This document shows, in pieces, positions 34,885-64,000 of a DNA stretch of 64,000 nt (the stretch's first letter is position 1; each line of letters opens with the position of its first letter). Position numbers and translations under genes: made by a program. The stretch comes from Lamellibrachia satsuma (lineage: Eukaryota > Annelida > Polychaeta > Sabellida > Siboglinidae), in NCBI GenBank assembly GCA_033239005.1, contig BSQZ01000016.1, positions 857,531 through 921,530 on the forward strand. The letters are read 5' to 3'. Below the pieces are notes generated by a model. The model was not told where the DNA came from, did no database searches, and worked only from the letters and a program-made list of their open reading frames with translations.

Positions 34885-35645
34885 CTATGGATCGTACAAT
34901 TTGAGAACCGGTTTCTCGCTGAGAATCAGTTTCACTTTGTTCATGGCAGCCATATGCTCAGGCAACCATACCCACGGTACACAGTCCTTGAGTAGTGCAC
35001 ACAGTGGTCTGATGATCGCGGCTTTGTTCGGTATATATGGCGACAGATAGTTCAGCATGCCTATGAGACGTCGAACTCCATCGTTGTCTGTGGGTTCTGG
35101 CATACTCACGATCGCTTTTATTTTCGCATCATCGGGTCGCATGTTGTCAGCTGAGATCATCGTCCCCATGTAGAAGACTTCGGATTTTTTCAATTGCGTC
35201 TTCTTCATGTTGAACTTGACACCTCGGCCACGAGCACGCTCCATGACTTTCCTTAGAGTGCTGTCGTGCTCTGCCTCGGTCTTCGCTGCAATTAGCATGT
35301 CATCTGCAACGATGTGAACATTAGGAATGTCACCAAACGTTTTATACGTCCACTTTTGCAAAACTTCGCTAGCATTGGTGATTCCGAATGGCATTCGAAC
35401 AAAACGATATCGCCCGAATGGGGTGTTGAAGCAGCATAGTAATGAGCTGTCTTCGTCCAACTTCACCTGCCAGTACGAGTCCTTCTGGTCGAGAATGGTG
35501 AATAATCGTGCACTGCCCAACTGCGTACTGATTTCTGTAAACGTCGGAATCTGTGTTCTCTGCGAATGTTCTTATTCATATATTTTGGATCTAAACACAG
35601 ACGAAGAGACCCGTCCCGCTTCTCCGTTATGACGAGGCTATTCAC
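34885..35645 (-). pseudogene. Pol of the LTR element: reverse transcriptase part
   Basis: RT begins GSLRLCLDPKYMNKNIRREH, shifts frame near 35570, and continues GSARLFTILDQKDSYWQVKL, NTPFGRYRFVRMPFGI, the catalytic HIVADDMLIA and FYMGTMIS. It runs into the connection to RNase H and stops at KLYDP (34885-34887); the RNase H sequence (LPVTIQADPSSKGLGA) goes on past that stop in the same frame. One frameshift and one stop make it non-functional as read. Confidence 0.85.
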
Positions 35646-35989
35646 CCAGTCGGTTGGTTCGTCGACTACGATGATGACGCCTTGTGCTTCTTCGTAGAGG
35701 TTCGTGCAGAGCCTGCGGCACCCGTCTTGGAGGGTCGATGACAGGCTGTGCTCCTGTGTTCAATTCGATGTGGTATTTGCCAGGGTAGCAGCCAAGACCA
35801 GAGAATACGTTTTATATTCGTTCTCGAGCGTGTCCATCGTGATTGCTGGCTCAGTTGCCTCGACTGCGTCTATTTGTTGGACTCGATCACCTTGTGACAC
35901 CGTCATGTTCGACTACTACGCCTCCAAGTGTTTTGAGAACGACAGAGCTGCAGATCAGTTTAGGCTTTTCTCGGATGTGCTTCCATGTT

Positions 35990-36895
35990 TTAATTGGCAT
36001 CGCATTTGTCTCTGCACACACTGACGTACGGATACCATAAAGACGATGCATCGAGTTGTAACGATTCGACACATTTGACGACCGATTGTAGGAAGAACTC
36101 ATCCTCACTGCTGTCTTCATCATGACCATGCGGTGTCGTCACAGCGTGCATTGATTTAGATTTACACACTGCTGAGTAGTGGTTCCGCCCGTTGCACTTG
36201 TAACACGTAGCGCCGTACACTGGGCACTTGCGCGTTTCATGCTTGGTTCCGCAGCGTCTGCATAGCTGGTGTTTGTTTGCACTAATGGCGGCACGGTGGC
36301 CGTTCTTAGATGACGAGTATCCTTGGTTGCTACGCTGAGAGAAGGGAGTAGACTTTGTGTTTTGCTTCCCACGACGTCGTTTTACGTAGTTTACCGTCTT
36401 CTCTGTGGTTGATTGTGTGTCATGTGTTGACATTGACCTGACCTCATTCTGCGTGACCTCAAACGCAACGCATAGATCACGTGTTTTAGTTAGGGTTAAG
36501 TTCTCTTGTCTCAAGAGCCGCTCCTTCAGGGCTTTCTCCTGGGGCGCAATAGAAAACACGATTTTGTCTGGAATCATGTTCTCTTTCTCTGCAAACATCA
36601 AGTGTTGTATTGCTGTCAAGTAATCAACAAACGGCTGTTGTTCGGCCCGGCTGTATGTCCAGATTTGGTATCGGCTAAATACAGTTCGTTTTAGGCCATT
36701 GAAGTGATATTCGAACTTTTGCATTACCTGAAAGTAGCTTTCGCTGTCTTCGCCGGCAGCCTCATCGAATGTGAAATGGTTGTATCGTTCGAGTGCGTCT
36801 GGTCCTATCGAAGCCAACAGCACGGCGATTTTTACGTTGTCGGCAAGATTGCCTGACACACTTATACTGTCTGGCGGCCGGAATTCGAGCGACAT
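35990..36895 (-). CDS. Gag of the LTR element
   Basis: 301 residues starting MSLEFRPPDSISV. A capsid-like region is followed by a basic stretch and two zinc knuckles: CRRCGTKHETRKC (C-x2-C-x3-H-x4-C) and CYKCNGRNHYSAVC (C-x2-C-x4-H-x4-C). Gag packages element RNA. The frame ends where the protease should start. Protease C-terminal residues (AMPIKTWKHI, SSVVLKTLGG) appear in another frame, but no DTG active site is visible. Confidence 0.85.
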   Translation of the reverse strand: MSLEFRPPDSISVSGNLADNVKIAVLLASIGPDALERYNHFTFDEAAGEDSESYFQVMQKFEYHFNGLKRTVFSRYQIWTYSRAEQQPFVDYLTAIQHLMFAEKENMIPDKIVFSIAPQEKALKERLLRQENLTLTKTRDLCVAFEVTQNEVRSMSTHDTQSTTEKTVNYVKRRRGKQNTKSTPFSQRSNQGYSSSKNGHRAAISANKHQLCRRCGTKHETRKCPVYGATCYKCNGRNHYSAVCKSKSMHAVTTPHGHDEDSSEDEFFLQSVVKCVESLQLDASSLWYPYVSVCRDKCDAN

Positions 36896-36922
36896 TTTAC
36901 GATCTTACCGCTTCCGACACCA

Positions 36923-37076
36923 TGTAATATGCTGTGATTATTTCAACATAACAACACGCCATTGTAGGGGTCACGGCACACACACCTTCTATTTATTGAT
37001 TGGCTAATACATAAAATGACCTCCGTCATTAGTACACTGATGATCGCTAGGGGTCACCATATAATTCAATATGTCA
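36923..37076 (-). repeat. 5' LTR of the gypsy-like element
   Basis: 154 bp, TG...CA ends, next to the GTGTT duplication at 37077. Contains 7 bp (CTCCGTC) absent from the other LTR. Confidence 0.9.
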
Positions 37077-37081
37077 GTGTT

Positions 37082-38149
37082 TTTGAATTGCAATTTAAAT
37101 TGAGAGATTTCATGAAAAAAATAGGATTGAGTGTACCAAATGAAATAAAACTGAGCAGAATCTGCACATCAAATGTAACTCGTGGCTGTGGAGAAATGGT
37201 TAGTGGCGCCACTGATGGCGAGTTTTGAGCTATAAGCACCGCGCAGAAAACGTAGCGGACAGTGGGCTCCATTTAACACATACTGATCGGTGTAGTTTTC
37301 GCCCGACGTAATAGAGTACGATTAACGAAAATCTGAAGACACTTTTGTGCAAGGTTCGATATTCGAAATCACTAACAGTTACTTCATCAATATAGGGCGA
37401 ACAAAATGAGTTTGTACGCAGAATTCACAAGTTGTAGGATTGTTTCCAAACAGCACAGTTAGTGTACCGAAAACCATTGGTGAGCTGGTCATTGAATACC
37501 GTAACGTCTCGGTTTATTACGGCACTATGACGTCATCGAGTGACGTCGTCTGACGTTGGACCGATCAAGGAAAGAAGGAACGGAGTTGCCACTGTTGCGT
37601 TCGCAGGAGTTCTTCCTATCGTCAGCAGAAGTCGCTGTGGCGTTTTGTTGTCGAGCGAGCAGGTATATGTTGTTCATCGTAGTTCATTTTAAAGTGGCGA
37701 TGCCGATTAGTTGTTGGACAGTGGCCTCAGTTTAACAGAGTCGCGGATAACAGAAGCAACTGTTTGGTAGAATCAAACATATTGGCCAGGGCTGAGTAAT
37801 CCTCTATTCCCACTGTATTAAAATGCGCCGCTTCAATGAATCATCCGCTTAGTACAACCAAATTGCTATTGCCCGAAGTGATTCTATTAAGCAGATTGCA
37901 CTGTATCGCTTATGTTGTTATCCTTTTTATTCTCCTCTCCCCTTGTCGCATCCCTCTTAGCGCAGTCTTCCCGTCTTAATTGTGGTCTGCCAATTTTTCT
38001 GCGACATCACCGTTTCACATTTCACAATTTCTGTTCTCCTTAGTATTTGGCAATGGAATAATTATATCGTGTATCAGAATTCGCATCGTTCATGACGAAT
38101 AGATGACCACTCCCCGTTAGTGTTCACATGTCGGCAGGAAATATAATAT
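37082..38149. other. Intergenic stretch
   Basis: No exon, repeat or element end was recognised. Confidence 0.4.
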
Positions 38150-39420
<1,271 letters not shown>

Positions 39421-39626
39421 GGAACTGCGTAACTCCAGCTAGCTTTGGCGTGATGCTGAGTTTTCACGAGGATCTTATCACGATAGAAATGTTTTATATT
39501 GTATAAGTCAGTTCTTCTAGAATTGATCTTTCAAACGCCACGCCTTACCAGACATTTTATTTAGTACAATTCAATGCACAAGTGGAGAAATAAATTAATT
39601 ATGATCTGAGTTCTCCGGTTTTGCAG

Positions 39627-41034
<1,408 letters not shown>

Positions 41035-43057
41035 AGGGTGGCTGTCACCCTTCAGCCTTTGGCTGAAGAAGTCGGGGTGTTTGTGTATAATATCATACTC
41101 TTCATGTGCAACATTTAAGAACTGCGACCTGCGATGAATTGAAGAGATAACATTCCGTACGTGGTGAACTATGCGGCGAATACGTTGTAGAATTCTGTTA
41201 TATCAGCGGTGGAACATACAACATCACATATTGTGTGCCTCATGGACATTACAAGCAGAAGGAATTTGTCCAAATTCGCACATATTTCTAAATTCAGTTG
41301 CTGCCGACAGTCCCACCTACTAGCGAAAGATCGTCATGTCTAACAAGTTAAACAACTACAGAACACAGTATTCTGTTGATACAAGGCAGAGTGAAACAAA
41401 GCCTCAACCAACTGTTACGGACAAAAACCATGGTGCCTTTAATATATTGAGCGCTGCGTAGATTTGTGACGGTTTGTACATACGCTATAACGCACCATCT
41501 CGCACTAGCTGTTCCGCTGTGCATGCTTATGAACAGATTCGCGCTGATGCAAATGTTTTATCAATCGTATCATAATGAGTGTGCCGCTTTGCAGGAAGCC
41601 GGAACAACCACGGAAAATGATAAAATATGCAGGAAATATGCTTTAAATCATGGTATTAAAATCGCAAAATGTGGACGTTGCAGTGGTAACACATTATCGT
41701 CTATTTCCCGATCCCCGGGTAATAAATCACCGTTTATTCCCGTGGTATCTCGACCCCTCGGAGTGTATCTGTCTCGCTAGTGTCCAGCTTTAACTGGATA
41801 CACAGTAGTCCGTTTATGCTGTCAGAAACGATGACGTGAATGGTGTAAATATTCAGACGTCAACTAAAATTCCCATATTGCGAATGGTATAAATATTCTA
41901 ATACCCAGTGAAGTATTCAACCACATTCAGTTGCTACCCAAATGTCACTCATGCTCGTATTTTAACATTGTTTATTGTGAATACTCATTTGCACAACTAC
42001 CTGACGATGTGACTGATCATTCGGGAAAATGTTCATCAAGTAAGCTATTGAATTCGCCCCCCCCGCGACCCCGGTTGAGAGTCCGACTGTACCCCTGCGA
42101 TACTGCTTCCAACAAAACCCACATCGGGACAATTTCGCTTATGTTGGCCAGTAAACAACCCATGACATATGAATAACACACCGACAACTGACGATCAAAC
42201 TTCACTCTTTAACGCGCTAACTTTAATACATCATCAAGATAACTTATTGCAAGTGAAACGGTTGCAACCATAAATAACACACAACGGTACATCTATACAA
42301 ACCTACGATTCAAAAAAATATAAAGCAGACAGTCCACTGAACCTCGCTAATGCAACACTCGCAAAGTTCTAAACCTTAACAAGCTCTTTCCCATAAAACC
42401 TGACTCGTTCGCGTCTTCATTGGTATTTCGTATAAAATCTACCTAGAAATGCATGAACTGCAGTCGGCTATGAATTCGTCTACCTGCGTACCGTTTCCTT
42501 GACGTTTCCTGTCCGGATATACGGGATAATTTCAGCCGACGTACTCGTGACTTCGCTGATATATAACATTTATTATTTATAACACGGGTTCAGCTCAGCA
42601 CTCACAGCACACGGTTGGGTATCTACTCGCAAAATCGGATCGAATGCAACTCACGAACGAACGCGACTTTGGCGTCGTGACAAGCGGGGGTCATTCTTTT
42701 TAACATAGCGTAACAAACAGTATCACCAACTCCGGTATTTCGATCAACCAGACATTTCGGGTCGACGAACCCGTCATTTCTCACAGCGACCTTGGATGTT
42801 TTCGAAACAAACTTCTTGCACGTAACACTTTCATATGGCACCATCGGTATAGCCAACCTGAAATGACGGGTTAACAAGTATTCGTCGCGTAGATGCGGTA
42901 AAACCACTGGTCTTTACATACAGACCAGTGGATAAAACCGTTGTGAAGAAAACGCAATCCGTGCCCTGATTCGCTCAACCTCCCGTTGCCATGGGAGCCG
43001 CTGGGTTCCGTCGGAATTGTGATGTGGCGATGACGTAATGATGACGCGGTTGGTTGA
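41035..43057. other. Intergenic region including filamin 3' UTR
   Basis: The right part (to about 42568, where the minus strand has AATAAA) is probably filamin 3' UTR. A 104-codon plus ORF at 41466-41780 has no exon support. Confidence 0.45.
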
Positions 43058-62089
<19,032 letters not shown>

Positions 62090-62194
62090 CTGTAACATAT
62101 GGATAACGATTAAAGTAAAAAATTGTACGACATTTGCTTGTCGTTTACCTATGGAAGATACTTCATGTGAGAGGAAGATGGAAGATACTGCCAA

Positions 62195-62480
62195 GACCAT
62201 GTCAATGCTAGGCTCCGACAAACAATAAAACAGAGAACATTTGAAAAGGAGAAATGGCTCGGACACGTCTACAGAATGACCAATGACCTACAAGCGAAAA
62301 CAGTGTTGGATTAGACCACATAAGGAAAGAGGAAAAGGGGAAGACCTAAAACAACACGGGGACGAACCATTGAAGAACCGTAGGCTGCTGGACTGACATG
62401 GGACACATCAGCAAGGAGAGCCCTAGACAGAGGGAACTGACGAGATAGCGTGCGAGTCTTATGTGTCACCCCTTGACACG
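62195..62480 (+). mobile_element. LINE reverse transcriptase C-terminal fragment
   Basis: Plus strand shows EKWLGHVYRMTNDLQAKTVL, GRPKTTRGRTIEE and a WDTSARRALDRGNWR-like end across frames, the usual LINE ORF2 C-terminus, with frameshifts. Confidence 0.75.
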
Positions 62481-64000
62481 AAGACAATAAGAACAATACT
62501 GTGTCACATCAAAACGCTTTACACTTCAACCACAGGTATATCTGTTCAATCAATATTAATTCACATTAAGATATGCTGCAATTATTGCGCCTAAACTATT
62601 ACCTTGTTCATAACGTGTTCATGCTGCACACCTAACAAATGCGATGTCTGAGAATGCGAACAACCGCTGATTCATAGCAAAACAGCAACGTTTTTATCGT
62701 AGTAAACTGACAGCATGTAGGTCAATGCAGATATATACCATTCATGTTAAGAAACATGTCCAACTCACTGCTTAAGTTATCATTCGATAACCTAACTTGG
62801 TTCTCCTAGAAGCAATAGTCATTATTTTTTTACACTATGTATCCTATTACACCGATGCCTGCTTCATTTCTATGCGTGTCTACATTCGCTACGAAGGCTC
62901 TCGTTCTGATCCCATGTATTCTGGTAAAAAGAAAACCATCTGTGCAGCAGCTTCTGGCCGTGTATCCCTGGGAGTGTTGCCATACATTATACGTGTTTAC
63001 TCCAGATATATCACAAACCAAGCGCGAAGCCATATCCAGAAACACTTAATACCCACGTGGATTGCTTCAAATAGAACGTATTAAACCAGTATTATTGTGT
63101 TCCTTGTCGACTTTGACAATACACGTAGTGGACAACGTGTTGACTGTGTGGATTGACCTTCGTCAACGATATGTAAGTGAATTGCTACATATGGAAAGGA
63201 ACAAAAGCAATATGACACACGTACATACATATGGAAAGGAACAAAAGCAATATGACACACGTACATACATATTGAAAGGAACAAAAGCAATATGACACAC
63301 GTACATACATATGGAAAGGAACAAAAGCAATATGACACACGTACATACATATATGCATATGCAGTAAATAGAAGCACAGGGAGAAGCGTAGTTGAAGGAT
63401 TAGCTAACGAGTGACAAGCTGACTGATTGACCGGTATACTGACGCCGATATGCTACATATGGCGAAACAGTGTAAGAACCTGTCGGCCGTCGATTACGGA
63501 ACACGTAAACATAGCAACAATCGCAGTCGCTAAACCGCCATCTGCAGCGCTGCGAGAGCTTATACTTATTCTGGGAACATCCTGTTTACGTGGGCACCTC
63601 ACCGCCAAACGATTATTTACCTTCCAAGTTATCGATGATGCCATAGTTTATCAACCCACCGCTATCTAAGAGCATAGGTGGAACTATGTACGACGTAAGC
63701 ATCCCTCGGCACGAACATAGAACCGAGGCAACCCAACAGCTGAGCAACAGTTTTGCTTCAGGGGGCGAAAAGAAAAATCGTGAACGTCTGAATTTAGCCT
63801 CCGGCCTGATTTGTTGCAATGTTTGTGTAGTCTCCTGTTGGAGATTTGTTCGACAGTCTGTAAATCATGTTTAGACATTTGCTGAACTGGAATGTAGCTT
63901 CATTGAGAACGCGATGACGTCTGATGCTGCGATATGTGTTACTTGAAGCTCCGGAAACTGTACCTCAAGTCTAGTGTTTCGACACACCATGCATGTTGAC
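62481..64000. other. Filamin intron or flank, right end of window
   Basis: No further filamin repeat exon was found here; the next upstream exon should lie beyond 64000. It contains only the 40-bp repeat at 63189. Confidence 0.5.
63189..63348. repeat. 40-bp x4 tandem repeat
   Basis: Units start at 63189, 63229, 63269 and 63309, each ATATGGAAAGGAACAAAAGC followed by AATATGACACACGTACATAC; the third has one change. Confidence 0.96.

Larger units (their letters stand above)
32720..37076 (-). mobile_element. Gypsy-like LTR retrotransposon, decayed
   Basis: 4357 bp with short LTRs (32720-32866 and 36923-37076, TGTAATA...TATGTCA) and a 5-bp target duplication GTGTT (32715-32719 and 37077-37081). 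On the minus strand the order is 5' LTR, primer site TGGTGTCGGAAGCGG just inside 36922, gag, remnants of protease, RT, RNase H, integrase, purine tract AAAAGGGGGTG (about 32867-32877), then the 3' LTR. pol is split over three frames with frameshifts and a stop. No envelope gene is seen. The LTRs differ by several substitutions and a 7-bp indel, so the copy is neither new nor very old. Confidence 0.93.

Noticed and set aside
41466..41780. 104-codon plus ORF as a further exon of the secreted peptide
   Set aside because: The cysteine-rich exon at 40936-41034 already ends in a stop with better composition and splice support; this ORF has a poor acceptor and average intergenic composition.

Overview
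The window is eukaryotic, almost certainly from a marine invertebrate animal. It has spliced genes with short GC-rich exons in long AT-rich introns, GT-AG junctions, a deltex-type ubiquitin ligase, a filamin, and dense non-LTR, LTR and DNA-transposon debris with many micro- and minisatellites. There are no bacterial operons. The species cannot be fixed from the sequence alone.

Layout. 1-3300 (-): a nearly complete endonuclease/reverse transcriptase retrotransposon broken by one frameshift. 5313-5470 (-): one exon of a CCDC92/74-like coiled-coil protein. 8802-17827 (+): a complete deltex gene of nine exons and about 488 residues, with two WWE domains, a RING finger and the Deltex C-terminal domain. 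The first RING exon ends in a 45-bp tandem repeat that copies its 5' splice site five times. 20-26.4 kb: a LINE scrap, a possible secreted-peptide exon (-) and the HECT domain of a second ubiquitin ligase (-), broken by a 5-bp duplication. 27.1-29.45 kb: a 36-bp minisatellite of about 65 units that runs into a truncated copy of the deltex first exon (-). 29.7-32.7 kb: nested DNA transposons. 32720-37076 (-): a decayed gypsy-like LTR element with short LTRs and a target-site duplication. 38.15-39.4 kb (-): a LINE remnant split by a (TA)n tract. 39627-41034 (+): a likely small secreted cysteine-rich peptide gene of two exons. 43058-62089 (-): seventeen joined exons encoding the last 828 residues of filamin, with the 5' part beyond the right edge. 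The filamin introns hold satellites, LINE scraps and a MITE.

Two themes recur. First, tandem duplication across exon/intron boundaries gives in-frame alternative 5' splice sites in two unrelated genes: deltex (45 bp x5) and filamin (24 bp x2). Second, transposon ends and gene pieces seed satellites: a 51-bp array grew from a LINE tail, and the 36-bp array abuts half of a duplicated WWE exon. Exons were assigned by splice consensus, reading-frame phase and similarity to known protein families recalled from memory; no search was run.
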